From Auriscalpium vulgare (taxonomy: Eukaryota > Basidiomycota > Agaricomycetes > Russulales > Auriscalpiaceae): a stretch of DNA of 64,000 nt. A program made the translations under genes and the position numbers. Below, in pieces: positions 24,309 to 35,633 of the stretch (position 1 is its first letter; each line of letters begins with the position of its first letter). Under the pieces are notes generated by a model. That model did no database searches. It was given only the letters and a program-made list of their open reading frames with translations, and had not been told where the DNA came from. The stretch spans positions 2,108,001 through 2,172,000 of the forward strand of contig JAHBBC010000001.1 of assembly GCA_019915015.1 (NCBI GenBank), in the 5' to 3' direction.

Positions 24309-24762
24309 AATACTGGCGGAGTGTTCCTATGGGCGCATCCCAATTGCTGTATGTACGGAGGATACGGCGTCTTATCTCACAGTAGAGGCTCTGCTAAGCC
24401 CTAACCTTACGTTGAGGTTACTGAGTATTGTCTCCGGACTCAAGTCTCAGGCGGCTCAGAGCCACCTGCTCCGTTGTCTAAATTGTGAATCAATTCGACG
24501 GCGGACGCGAAGTGCGCCTGACGGTGCCGCCTGCAAGGGAATATGAGTCCTGTGCGAGGCTGCGCACCAGGGCGTCAACCTTCGAAATGCTAGGACAGGT
24601 TAGGCGCCTCCGCCGTCGCCATTACATATAAACTCGCCCGCTGACTCCTTATCCTTCCACCCCGCTGTCTCTGCCCCCTTCGCAGCTAGGACAATCCCAT
24701 CCCATTGTCCTCACACCCACAAAGTGTGAGCTCCCCAGGCCTCCTCAATCATCCTCGCCGAC
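24309..24762. promoter_or_regulatory. Intergenic and upstream region with TATA box
   Basis: These 454 bp contain no gene. A TATAAA at 24627-24632 lies 131 bp upstream of the next start codon and is followed by a CT-rich leader. Confidence 0.45.
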
Positions 24763-26938
24763 ATGTGTCCCCCCGGGCCTGCCCTGCCGTACCCGTCGTA
24801 CACTCCATACAGCCCTTTCCCACCGCGTCCCCAATTTCCGCCGGCGTCGCCTATTGAACGGGATGACCTTGCGGCCACCTCTCGCGCGGTCGAATCCATT
24901 GTCGAAGGCCAGCAGCAAGCGACGCAGGGTCTCATCACCCACCTCGGCCACATCCGCTCGGCGGCCGAGCGCGAGCGCCGCCAGCACAATACCGAGCACA
25001 CGGCGGTCGTCCAGCACTTGCAGCAGCTGATCCTCGCGCTCCCCGACCTGTGCACCGCGCAGGTTGGCATCGAGCAGTCCGTGCGCGCGCTGCAGGCGAG
25101 GACCGGCGGGCTGCAGGACGCCGGCGTCCCGACGCCTCGGACTGCCGACTTCAAGCAGCGCCAGACCGAGACGCAGCTCCGCGACCTCGAGTCGAGCGTG
25201 ACGGCTATCCGGAACACAGCTGAGGCCCTCGCCGAAGTCTTGAAGATAAAGATCCCGTATCTTGTATGTCTGTCGTTCCACCGTGCTCGCAAGCGCTTAC
25301 CGTTGTGCGCACCAGGGCCTCCCTGGACAGACCTTCCCGACCGTCGCACAGCCCGACAGCTGGAACCGCTGGAACAGCCCGTTGGCCAACAACCCGCCCT
25401 TCGTCCCGGCCTACCCGTATGGGCAACCGTTCCCCAGTACGGTGCCACCCGCGATGCGCACGACCAACCCGTATGCCGTGTACAGTCCGCCGTGGGCCGG
25501 CAGGCCGATGAATCTTGAACCTTTCATCCCAGGGCAGACGCCGCGCTCCGTGCACTGGCCGCAGGCTTGTGAGTCGCAGCCCAAGCCTCTGTCGACCGTG
25601 TCCGAGTCCACGGAGCCCAAGTCCCCCGCACCCGCGCTGCCGGGCTCCCCGTGGGGTGCGCCATACGTGGTGTCATCCGCCGCTACTGTGCGCCCGCCGC
25701 CGCTGCCCACCGCGACGTACCCCAACGTCTCGCAAGTGCCGCCGGTGGACTCCGACACCGCGTCCCCGTCGCTGACGAATGAGAGCTTCACGTACGCGTC
25801 CCACCCGCCGGTACCGCCGCCCGTAAATTTCGACTTTGAGCTGTTCGATTCCACCTCGATGTCCATGGCGCCCATGATGCGCCGCGCGCGCCGCCAAGAG
25901 AAGTCCAAGGTTGCCCCCGCGCCCGCGCCCGTGCCCACGACTGACACCAACAAGCCCGTGCAGTTCCACAGCCTCAGCCAGATGGTGCGCAACGGGTCGC
26001 CCATGCCCCTGTATTCGCCCTCCCCACCGCCGGGCCCGAGCGCGCCCTATCCGCCGTCCTTCGGATTCGGTTACGCGATGGACATGCCCATCATGGCACC
26101 GCCGCGCTTCGACTGGGAGATCCAAAACCCGCTCGTCCGCCCGCCGTCGGGCGGGCCGCAGAGCATCGAACTCGTGCTCCCGCAGCCCACTGAGGTCGTG
26201 GAAGCGTCCGCGGAGATGGTGAAGCGCGCGCCGAGCGCCGCGTCGACGATCGAGTCGCTCGTGCAGGTGCTGCCGGGCCCCCCTGCGGACGAGAGCATCT
26301 GCACGCGGACGATGCCGCTGTATTCGCCACAGGACAACGTGCGCAGCCGGAGCCCGTCCGAGTCGCTGTGCACGGACTCGAGCTTTCTCGGTGAGCACGG
26401 TGCCTCGCATCTGTACGCGCGCACGCCGCTGACCGCGCCGCCAGCCCCGTCTGAACCGTCCACGAATGTCACGCACGACGAGTTCCCGCCCCCGTCCTCC
26501 TCGAAGCTGCAGCCGCAGCCGCAGCCTGCTGCCGTGAAAAAGGTCGAGGCGTTCTTCAACATGCTGCGCGCGACCTTCCAGTACCCCAGCACGATTGATC
26601 TGGCGTACCAGGGCTTCGAGATCGTGCTCGACATGCGGCGCGTGCTCCCCGACCAAATTGTCGACGCGGACGCGCCCGTGGACCCCGCCGCGCGTCGGTT
26701 CGTGCTGTCCGAGACGCCGCGCAACGCGTCGGTGAACGGGTACGTGCGCGAGCTGGAGTGCCTGTTGCGCGACGTCGGCGAGGACGGCGGCGCGGCGTAC
26801 ATTCGCAGCCGCCTGAGGAGTGAGCTGCAAGCCATGCAGGGGTGGAAAGACATGGTGTGCAAGACGGCGAGCGCGCTGAGTTTGATGCATGAAGCGATCA
26901 GCACGAAGGACGTTTTTGCGGAGAATGGGCGCGCTTGA
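24763..26938 (+). CDS. Uncharacterised Pro/Ser-rich protein with N-terminal coiled coil
   Basis: Two exons (24763-25263 and 25316-26938) give 707 aa. I do not recognise a named family. Residues ~30-165 are helical and heptad-like (GQQQATQGLITHLGHIRSAA, then VEQ/LRDLESSVTAI-like stretches), probably a coiled coil. The middle ~370 residues are Pro/Ser/Thr-rich and disordered. The last ~140 residues look folded (VKKVEAFFNMLRATFQYPST, DLAYQGFEIVLDMRRVLPDQ, YVRELECLLRDVGED). The long minus-strand frames over this gene are shadows of its codon bias. A TATA box lies upstream. A structural or regulatory role is possible, but nothing specific can be said. Confidence 0.7.
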
Positions 26939-27391
26939 GGGCTATGTGGCAAGTGATGAAAGGACACTTTGCTTTGGGTGTATTCAACTTTGTGTAAATT
27001 GGTATAGCTGTATGTTGTAAAATGAAATATGCCTATGCGACGGTCTCCAACATAGGAGTGATTGACCGAGCAAGTCGAGGAAAACATTGATTTCGAGTCG
27101 TCAGTCCTGTTAGTATCCAACGCGTCGATATTGCGACAATATTCGTGTCCGGTAGCGGGTCGGAAGGGTGGCGACAGTGCAGAGGAGCGGTCCCGTGATG
27201 GGCTTCCTTCGCGTCCTCAGCAGACGTCATCCCGCCCCTAAAGCATGGAGACGGTTTTATGTGTAGAAGGCTCCAGAGTGGCGACTAGCTGGGGGCCGCA
27301 GCTAGCTATATAGACCCACTCCTAGCACTCCCTCGTGCTTCTCCACCCTCTTTCACTTCTACATCACACATCTACTCACAACCTGAACACC
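26939..27391. promoter_or_regulatory. Intergenic and upstream region of the Con-6 gene
   Basis: This 453-bp spacer holds no gene. A TATATA at 27307-27312 lies about 80 bp upstream of the Con-6 start, followed by a pyrimidine-rich leader. Confidence 0.5.
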
Positions 27392-28054
27392 ATGTCCGGT
27401 GAGTCGAGCCGAATTCTTGTTCGTGTTGTCGATGCTCATCACGTTGCGCGCAGAGCATAAGGATGCCACTCGCGTCGCCGCTGGGCTCAAGGCCGCGATG
27501 CACAACCCAAACGTGTCCGCAGAGGCAAAGGCCGATGCAGAGCAGCGCCTCGAGCGCATGGGCGCAATCGAGCACCAGGCCCAGCGTGGCAGCAAGCAGG
27601 CGCCCAACGGCGGGACGCACGAACAGCGAGTCATGGGTGCGTAAGATGCATGCGGCTGGCACTATGCCTTGCTCACCGTCATTTTTCCTGCGCACGTACA
27701 GGAGGCTACAAGGCCACTCTGAGTAGTGAGTCCTTCTCACCGCGTACTCGACCTTACCACGTTGACTTGTTATTTGGGAAGACCCCAACACCTCCGAGCA
27801 TGCGAAGGCTCACGCTCGTGAGGTCCTCGAGGCTGCGGGCTACCTCGAGCGGCCCGCGGGCACCAGCGAGGAGGAGCACGAGACGCGTGTCCTCGCGGGG
27901 TATAAGGCTGCTCTGCATAGTGAGTTCCTGTCAGCCTTGGCGTTCGGCTTACCGACACTAATGAAATGATGAACATTACGAAGACCCACGCGTGTCTGAC
28001 GCGGCCAAGCAGCATGCTCGCGAGTACCTCGGCGAGCGAGGTGTGTCTGCTTGA
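27392..28054 (+). CDS. con-6: Conidiation-specific protein 6 (Con-6) repeat protein
   Basis: Five exons (27392-27398, 27454-27636, 27702-27725, 27782-27919, 27984-28054) give 140 aa. Three Con-6 units are visible, each of the form GxKAxxxNPxVSxxAKxxAxxxL: first AAGLKAAMHNPNVSAEAK, then GGYKATLSNPNTSEHAKAHA, then AGYKAALHNPRVSDAAKQHA. Neurospora con-6 is induced during conidiation; basidiomycete copies are usually small, abundant and stress- or spore-related. The molecular function is unknown. The first exon has only 7 nt, so the start is set by the need to join ATGTCCG to the next exon. A TATA box sits close upstream. Confidence 0.9.
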
Positions 28055-29019
28055 GGAAGTAAAAGTCCAGACTTGAATCGGTAGAAAGTACCAGTAGTTG
28101 TGCGTCCCGGCCGCAGTAGTGTACGATGTCGATGAAAAATGAAGCTGTTTGACCATGCGAATTGTGCTACGTAGACTCGCTCCGAGTACTCCGAGCGCAA
28201 GCCACAGGCACGGTATACACTGCATTGCACTTGCCACATCCACCTCCCGGCCCTTGCAACGCCGTGATAGCCACCCTATACACATGGTTTCCATCCGAAC
28301 CTCCTCATGGCCGCGGTCCACACAAGGCCTCGATCGGTGGGGACAGCTGAGCGGCTTTGAGCGGCCATGAACGGCGGCGTGCTTCGTGCTCAAGCCAACC
28401 TGACTGGCAGCTGGTCAGATCTTCGTAGCCCTCGCGACTGCGGCAACGGGCATCCCGGGTGGTGTGTTGGTTCTTCTTTATCTTTCCTTTCTGCCATGTT
28501 GTGTCGTCATTAGAGCGCATTATCGCGTACAATTTGTCGCTAATGAACTTCAGTTCCGATCACGTCCGGCGACAATGCGACCCTGTGAGTCTGGTGGTCC
28601 TCTACGCACACCTACGTGTCGGTATCCTACGCTATGGAGGCCGGAACAGGTTGCGTCGCATGATCTCGGTCCACCAATACTCCGATTTTGTTCCATTCAA
28701 TTCATCGGTCGCGAGGAACAAATGTAGTGCGTTGCATCTTCGCAGATCATGAACAGCCTTCCAGTGGACTGATTCTCAACATTCTTCAGTAGCTCGCGCT
28801 TATAGGACGCGATGTCGCCAGCCGATCGAGCTCGTCCGATCAACTTGCAATTGCAGTGTCACTCGAGATACCGTCGCGTCGACGTCCGGCTTTAGATCGA
28901 CTTCTCGTCAATCTTTGATGGATCCACACGGTGCCGAGACTTCGCCAAGGGCCGTTGCATGTGTTCGACTCGGTACTTAAGGTCGTCGATGAGCGGACGG
29001 TCACAGCAGGTTTGCAGTC
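28055..29019. other. Long intergenic region, no gene seen
   Basis: These 965 bp separate Con-6 from the subtilase gene. Open frames of up to 97 codons (28459-28752) lack motifs. The last few hundred bases probably form the subtilase promoter. No repeat or RNA gene was recognised. Confidence 0.4.
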
Positions 29020-32000
29020 ATGAAGGTCCTCGGCGCTCTCGTCCCACTCGCACTTGCGGGTTATACCCTTGCGGTCATCCCCATTTCCAGCATACGGAAA
29101 TCCACGCTCTCTATCGTCCCTAACAAATTCATCGTCGAAGTCGACACCACCGCCGACATCCCCGGAAAACGGTCCACGGATGCGGTGGGTATATGCGCTT
29201 GCTGTCCTGCTCCCGACTAACGTGCTCATTCCATGCCAGCCTCACGCTCACATTCTCCGCTCGTTGACGGAGCGCGGTGTCAGCTACAAGGTCGGGCACG
29301 AGTACAACAGCCCCGGAGTGTTCGTTGGCGCGACCATTACCCTCGAGGTGAGTAACGCCATCTTCTCGCCATCGCGCGTGCTAACAAGCAACTGCTACCA
29401 GAACGCCAATGTAAGATCTAGTTATTGAGCCTGCCTTCCTCCTGTAACCTTCTTTTTGCCTCAGGATGTCAAGCAGCTCGAGCAGACCGCCGGTATCCAA
29501 GCCATCCGCCCTGTCGTGCTTCTCCCCCGCGCTCAGTGCGTCAGCTTTCTTCATTCCACTGCTACGTCTTTGATCAGATGTTTAGACCCGTCTCGTCCCA
29601 TGTGTTGACTGGCTACGGCGACTCGGCCGCCCCTCCAGATTCTGAGAGCACACACAAAATGACGGTATGTGGCATCCGTTGTGCGTGCAATCTTGACAAT
29701 TAATTTATGTCGTCTAGGGTGTCGACAAGCTTCACGCACAGGGTTACCTCGGCGCCGGAGTCAAGATCGGCATGTGAGTTTGTCCCTTGGGTTGAGGAAA
29801 TGGCAAATGCTGAGTGATACACTCTCTCAGCATCGACACAGGTTCGCACGGGGCGTTTTAAAGAGTCATGTCAGAAGGGCTTATTTTTCGAATACAGGTA
29901 TCGATTACACTCATCCTGCTCTTGGTGGGGGCTTCGGACCCGGCCATAAGGTCGTCGGCGGGTGGGATTTCGTGGGTGACGCCTACACTGGTGAGTCTTG
30001 TTGTATCCGTCTCTGGGCCGCCCTCATTCTTGATGTGACCAGGTACCAATACTCCTGTCCCGGACAGCGACCCCCTCGATCAGTGCGCTGGTACGTTCCC
30101 GGCTCTCTGGTGATGCGACGACGCTAATCATTTTCCAGGTCACGGCACCCATGTCGCTGTGAGCATCAACGCCCGGCTGTCATTGAGGTTTGCTTGCTGA
30201 TGATCGTGCTTCCAGGGCATCATCGGCGCGGACCCTGGCAATGAATGGAACATCAGCGGTGTTGCGTATAAGGCAGCCATCAGCGCGTACCGGGTTTTCG
30301 GCTGCCCCGAGGAGGGCACAGTCAGCGACGACAGTGAGCAATACATATACTCGTTTGCCGCTTGCCTCGGATCTGATGGCGTCGACTCCCCAGTCATTAT
30401 CGCTGCTTTGCTGCGGGGACATGCGGAAAAGCAGGACATCCTGACCCTGTCGCTCGGCGGCTCTGCCGGCTGGGTCGAGGGCTCCTCTGCTGTGGTGGCC
30501 AGCCGCATCGCCGCGACCGGCACTATTGTCACCATCGCTGCCGGGAACGACGGCGCCCATGGCTCGTGGTACTCGTCTAGCCCCGGAAACGGCATCGACG
30601 TCATTTCGGTCGCCAGCGTTGACAAGTGCGTTGCCTAGCTCGATTTCTCGGCTCGTATATTCTGACCTCTGTATACAGCACGGTCATTGCGATCCAGAAC
30701 CTGACCCTCCATGGCGCCGATCGCGATTCTCTTCCTTACTTCAGGCTCCAACCCGCTCCGTTCCCTGACCCGCTCCCGCTCTACGCTACGTCGAACGATA
30801 GCACAGTTGCCAGCGATGCATGCGACCCTCTGCCCGATTCTACACCCGACTTGTCCAAATACGTGACTCTTGTCCGCCGCGGTAGCTGTGCCTTCGTGCG
30901 TATAAATTCAGGCTCGGAGATTTGGTTGCATTGCTGATAGCTGTCTGCAGACCCAGAAGCTTGGCAACATTGCGGCCAAAGGCGGTAACGCTGTCCTGAT
31001 CTACAAGTGAGTCGATCAGGGCTCTTGCATGCCTGTTGTCTGACGTTGGCCATAGCAACGTTCCCGGCTGGGCATCCATCAGCACCGGCATCTACACAAA
31101 CGCGTCCCTCATCCAGGATACGGACGGAGCATACGTGCGCATTCCACACCTGTTACCCACTGCTTACTGCTGACCGAAATTGTCACCTACACACTGACAG
31201 TTGGTCTCCCTGGTCGCCTCCGGCGCGAATGTCACCATTGCGTTCCCTCAGACCGGCGGCAGCTACGATTTCCCGGATCCCCACGGTGGTCTCGTCTCGG
31301 ACTACTCCAGCTACGGCCCGTCGAACGACATGTACTTCAAGCCGGCAGTCGCCGCGCCCGGCGGGAACATCCTCTCTACTTGGCCGGTGCCGCTGGGCAA
31401 ATACGCCGTGCTCTCGGGCACGTCGATGGCCACGCCTTTCGTGGCGGGCAGCGCTGCGCTTGTGCTGAACGCCAAGGGCAAGGGCGTCACGTCGTTGTCT
31501 GCGCGCACGCTCTTCGAGACGACGGCGCAGCCGGTCGCGGCGGACACCACGGACGCGGCCCTGCTCCACACGGCGACCCAGCAGGGCGCCGGGCTGATCA
31601 ACGTGTACACCGCTATCCACACCGAGACGATCGTGTCGCCTGGTGAGCTGATCCTGAACGACACCGCGCATTACCAGAGCTCGTACGTGATGCTTTTTGT
31701 CTCTACACGGGTGGCTGATCGGCTCATTCTTACCCAACCCCAACAGCCATTCGTTCACCGTGCACAATACCGGCAAGAAGGTCAAGCAATATACCTTGAC
31801 CCACGTTCCCGCCGGTACGGCGCAGACTCTCCAGACGGTACGATTTTGCATCCCAATCTTGAGGCTCGTCCTAATAGCAGCTTTGCAGGGCACCATCTTC
31901 GCTTCGTTGGGACCAGTCCCCGCCACCAGCGATCATGCAACCGTGCAGCTCACTACCACAAAGCTGACGCTCCAGCCAGGCCAATCGCACGTTGTCGGCG

Positions 32001-32778
32001 TACACATCACCCCGCCCAAGGGCGGCGACCCGAAGGTGTTCCCGGTGCACTCTGGCTTCATCACCATTACGAGCCCCACCGAGACGACGCACGTGTCGTA
32101 CCTCGGCTTGAAGGGTTCTCTGAAGGACGCCCAGGTCATCGATAATACCGCCACCCTCTTCCCTGTTGCGCCGCCCTTCATTCTCAACGCGACCGGCGAT
32201 GTGCAGGACGCGCCGACGAACTACACCTTCGTCGGTGACGACGTGCCCTCCTGGTTGGTTCGGTATGTGCTATCTATCGGGAACTAGTTTTGCGCTGTGA
32301 AGAACTAACGTGTGCCTTTGCAGTCTGGCTTTCGGCACACCCCTGCTGCGCTTCGATCTCGTCAAGCCTGACATCAAGTTCACCCCGACGCTGGGCCACC
32401 GTGCCCTCGAGGAGCGCACGCCCGTCGTCGACAGGAGCTGGTACTCGTTCCCTCACGGCAAGCCGAACACCTTCGGACAGGTCTCCATCGTCGGGCCCTT
32501 GTTCGAGTTCGACTATCTCCCGCGCGACGCTGTAAGTCTACTTACATTGTCCTGTTCTTGCTGAGAGTTCGCTTACCCCGACCGCGATGCAGGAGGACGG
32601 CTACACGAATACGCCCTTCACGCCGCAGTTCGCCAACGGAACGAACGTCCCAAGCGGGAACTACCGCGTCCTGGTGCGCGCGCTCAAGCCCACGGGCGAC
32701 ATCACGCAGGAGAAGGATTTCGAGAGCTGGCTGAGCCCCATCGTCGGCTTCTGGCCGAACGCGACGGCTGCGCACTAA
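29020..32778 (+). CDS. Secreted subtilisin-like serine protease (S8, with PA and Fn3-like domains)
   Basis: I place 20 exons totalling 900 codons, from 29020-29184 to 32593-32778. A signal peptide (VLGALVPLALAGYTLA) and an I9-type propeptide lead into the peptidase domain. The catalytic Asp is in IIDTGIDYTHPALGG, the His in AGHGTHVAGIIG, the oxyanion Asn in IAAGNDGAHGSWYS and the Ser in LSGTSMATPFVAGSAAL (near residue 525). A protease-associated domain interrupts the fold between the Asn and Ser blocks (TLVRRGSCAFTQKLGNIAAK). A C-terminal Fn3-like region (TVHNTGKKVKQYTLTH) follows. This layout matches the Vpr/minor-extracellular-protease type common in wood- and litter-decay fungi. It should degrade extracellular protein. 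Two exons are only 9 and 11 nt (29402-29410, 29831-29841). Confidence 0.93.
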
Positions 32779-33451
32779 ATATTATTGCTATTTACTTGTC
32801 CGCATTTCGTGGCTCCGGGCATAGGCAGGGATTGGGACCACGCACACTGTTGTACATACTTGTACTTGCGCTCTCTTGCAAAATAGATACGCTCTTCTAA
32901 GTTCGTTGTAACTTAAGTACATGCGTGAGATTTTTGGCTCGTGAGAAGAACATGAGAATCGCGTCGACTGCCGTCTGGACTCTGTCGCCGTCGACATCCT
33001 GGTAACCGCGACCTCATCATCCACCAACGCGCCCTCCGTTCCCAGGTTCTGTCACCTCAAAGAATGGCGTGAAGACGACGGAAGCTGGCATTCGCCTGAC
33101 TTGACAGCATCCCTATTGTTCCACATGGCCCCAGCTCAGGCTGCCTCTGTTCATCGCAGCCCCGCTTGGCAAAGCAAAGCATCCCGCAGACGATGACTCG
33201 ATTTTCGTGTCTTTGTGTGTGCGGACACACTGTGTCTGTGGCGAGCGCTCTTATTATAAGTGAGCCCTGCGCGCTTGTTCCTGCCTTCTCTCTTCTCCTC
33301 GAACCATCATAATCTGGTGAGCCACTCATGTTATCAGTCCAAGAGGACAGACAGCATCTGACGCGTACAACAGGCGCTGGCCGTCACGGCCGTCGGACAG
33401 ACACATCCCTACGCCCCTCCACTATACTCCGTCGCCCACGCCCCGTCGACG
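32779..33451. other. Intergenic, no gene seen
   Basis: These 673 bp lie between the subtilase and the next plus-strand gene. A weak TATA-like tattataag lies near 33250. Short frames on the minus strand have no motifs. Confidence 0.4.
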
Positions 33452-35104
33452 ATGCAGAACCCGTTCAACTTAGAGCCTGTCGATGACCTCCCAGATGCGC
33501 TTTTTCGTCCTCATACCCCGCACCTCGACAAACAATCTCGTCCTCCTCCTGTGACCCCTAATACCGCCCTCTCTCATGCCACGCGACCACCCTACCCTGT
33601 CGGTCCCGCGAGCCCTATTCAGAACTCGCCAAGCATCGTGCGCTCAGTATACGAATATGTTTTTCCGCAGTCACCCATGCGCGAGCCTCTTGTCCCATCC
33701 CCACCACCCCCCGACCACGACGAGGGCTTGCGCCTCCGCCTACAACAGTGCGAGGCCATTTCCACCACTTTCAGTGAACGCTTCGCACAGCTGGAGGCGC
33801 GCCTCGTCACGATCGACACAGCACAAGCTGCTATCGGCTCCACCGTCGACAAGAAATTAGACGACGCCGAAAAGAAGTACTATCAACGAGTCGTCAGGGC
33901 TGAAGGCCGTGGAGACGAATTACGGCAGAGTGTCGCTTCCAGGCACGAGCAGTTGAAGAAAGATCTCGTGGAGAAGGCTAAGGAGGGTGCGCAGAATGGA
34001 CTGAGCGATTTAACCAAGCGTGTCGAAGGTGTGGAGGCGCGACTAGCACAGACGCAAGCGGAGCTAGCCCGTACGCGGGAAGAGCTGGCTCACACGCAGG
34101 AGAAGTTAGCCGAGACGCAGGAGGAACTGGACCGCGAGAAGGCGAATTCTGCTCAAGTGCACGACGCACACGAGGAACGCGCCACTCTTGCGGACGATGA
34201 GCGACGGCAGACCGATGCCGCGCTGACGACGCTTCAAAAGGAGGTTGTGGACGACCGGGAGCGAGCCGCGAAGGAGAAGAGGATCGCCGCGGTGGCCACG
34301 AAGAAGCGCAAAGCTCTCGAAGAGACAATCGAGGGGCGGCTCACGAGCACCGAAACCACTCTCAAGTTGCTTGCAAACCAGAAGGCGGATACCAGCGTCA
34401 CCGACGAGCTGCAGGCGCGCGTCGACGGGCTCCAGGGCGAGGCTCGGACGTTGAAGAAGCGAGTCGGCAAAGCGGAAGACGAGGCGGCGATGCTGAGCAG
34501 CAAGGTCGCAGACCACCGATACGACGCCGACGAACGTCTACGCAAGGCAGACAAGGCCATCACACAGGCCACCGCCGACTTTGTCGCACGTCTCGCTGAC
34601 GGCCTCTCGAAGCTCGACCGGGACTGGAAAGCCAAGCTCGAGGTGAACCAGGACCTCCGCACGGTTATCGAGCGCGCTGCGATCCTGAAAGCGCGGCTCG
34701 ATCACGTCGAAGCGTACGTGTGCCAGGCGCCGCCCACCGACCCCAGGGAGCGCTACGACTGGGAGTGGGAGTTCCGGCAGATGGGCAAGCGCATGGACGC
34801 GAGGACCGCCGCGCTGGCTGCGGAGTTTGCGCCGCTGCGTTTCCGCTCTGTGCCATGGCCGATGGCGTCTCGACCTACGAGCATCGAGGGCCTGACGCGC
34901 CAGGCGATCAGGAGCTTCTTGGTGGAAGACAAGCGCACTGACAAGGCGTTCAAGGAGAAGCTCAAGGATATGTACATGCGCTGGCATCCGGATAAGTGGA
35001 GTAATATTATGAAGACGGTGTCGCAGGCTGAGTTGGAGGATGTCAAGGCGGGGGTGGACGTGGTCGCCGGTATATTGAACGAGCTGAAGAAGGAGACACG
35101 GTAG
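33452..35104 (+). CDS. Coiled-coil protein with C-terminal HPD-type (J-domain-like) motif, copy A
   Basis: This is a single-exon gene of 550 aa, unusual beside intron-rich neighbours. The first ~85 residues are Pro-rich and disordered. Residues ~95-400 are a near-continuous coiled coil (for example AQTQAELARTREELAHTQEK). The last ~140 residues form a conserved block: VEAYVCQAPPTDPRERYDW, FRSVPWPM, then DMYMRWHPDKWSNI and VVAGILNELKK. The WHPDKW sequence recalls the HPD of J-domains and the RWHPD helix of NFKBIL1-type proteins, but a complete J-domain is not evident. A paralogue follows at 35966. The function is unknown; a structural or chaperone-recruiting role is inference only. Confidence 0.75.
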   Translation: MQNPFNLEPVDDLPDALFRPHTPHLDKQSRPPPVTPNTALSHATRPPYPVGPASPIQNSPSIVRSVYEYVFPQSPMREPLVPSPPPPDHDEGLRLRLQQCEAISTTFSERFAQLEARLVTIDTAQAAIGSTVDKKLDDAEKKYYQRVVRAEGRGDELRQSVASRHEQLKKDLVEKAKEGAQNGLSDLTKRVEGVEARLAQTQAELARTREELAHTQEKLAETQEELDREKANSAQVHDAHEERATLADDERRQTDAALTTLQKEVVDDRERAAKEKRIAAVATKKRKALEETIEGRLTSTETTLKLLANQKADTSVTDELQARVDGLQGEARTLKKRVGKAEDEAAMLSSKVADHRYDADERLRKADKAITQATADFVARLADGLSKLDRDWKAKLEVNQDLRTVIERAAILKARLDHVEAYVCQAPPTDPRERYDWEWEFRQMGKRMDARTAALAAEFAPLRFRSVPWPMASRPTSIEGLTRQAIRSFLVEDKRTDKAFKEKLKDMYMRWHPDKWSNIMKTVSQAELEDVKAGVDVVAGILNELKKETR

Positions 35105-35633
35105 CATGTCGAGGCGTGTGCGGGAGGCGACGAGGACGTCTCCCGGACTTCTTCCCCGTGCATGGCGATATATTAGCGCCGTTGACCATACAGAAATGGA
35201 CGCGTTCGAGAATTGATACTGTACTCCGCCATAGCCGTCAATGAGAAGAGGTGCTCCTGGCGGCTTGTATTATAATTGTTTTGTTACTTACCGCACAGCA
35301 TCAGGCCTCGAGGCACTGATAGTAACAACACGTTGCCAGATTGCTTTGTTTACCTTGTACTATGGGGGCGCAATGAATCGCGACGTTCCTTTCAACGAAC
35401 TGCCTCGTGCGAGACAATGGAAAACGTAAAACATGCCCGTTACTACGGTCGCAGTAGCGTGCGCCCACAAGTATAAGATGAGTGCGCACACAATTGATTC
35501 ACCATCATTACATCGTCATATCTTGGTGAGGAGATCCACTGTTTCGCTCTTGCCTAAAATCTGATATCAATCGCGAACCTTAGCTCGGGACTACCGTGCC
35601 TACACTCTTCCCACATATACGACACCCCCTACG
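35105..35633. other. Intergenic between the tandem HPD paralogues
   Basis: These 529 bp include the 3' end of copy A and the promoter of copy B. No other gene is seen. Confidence 0.4.

Noticed and set aside
25673..26890. A 405-codon minus-strand open frame
   Set aside because: It is antisense to a well-supported plus-strand gene. Such shadows come from GC-biased codon use.
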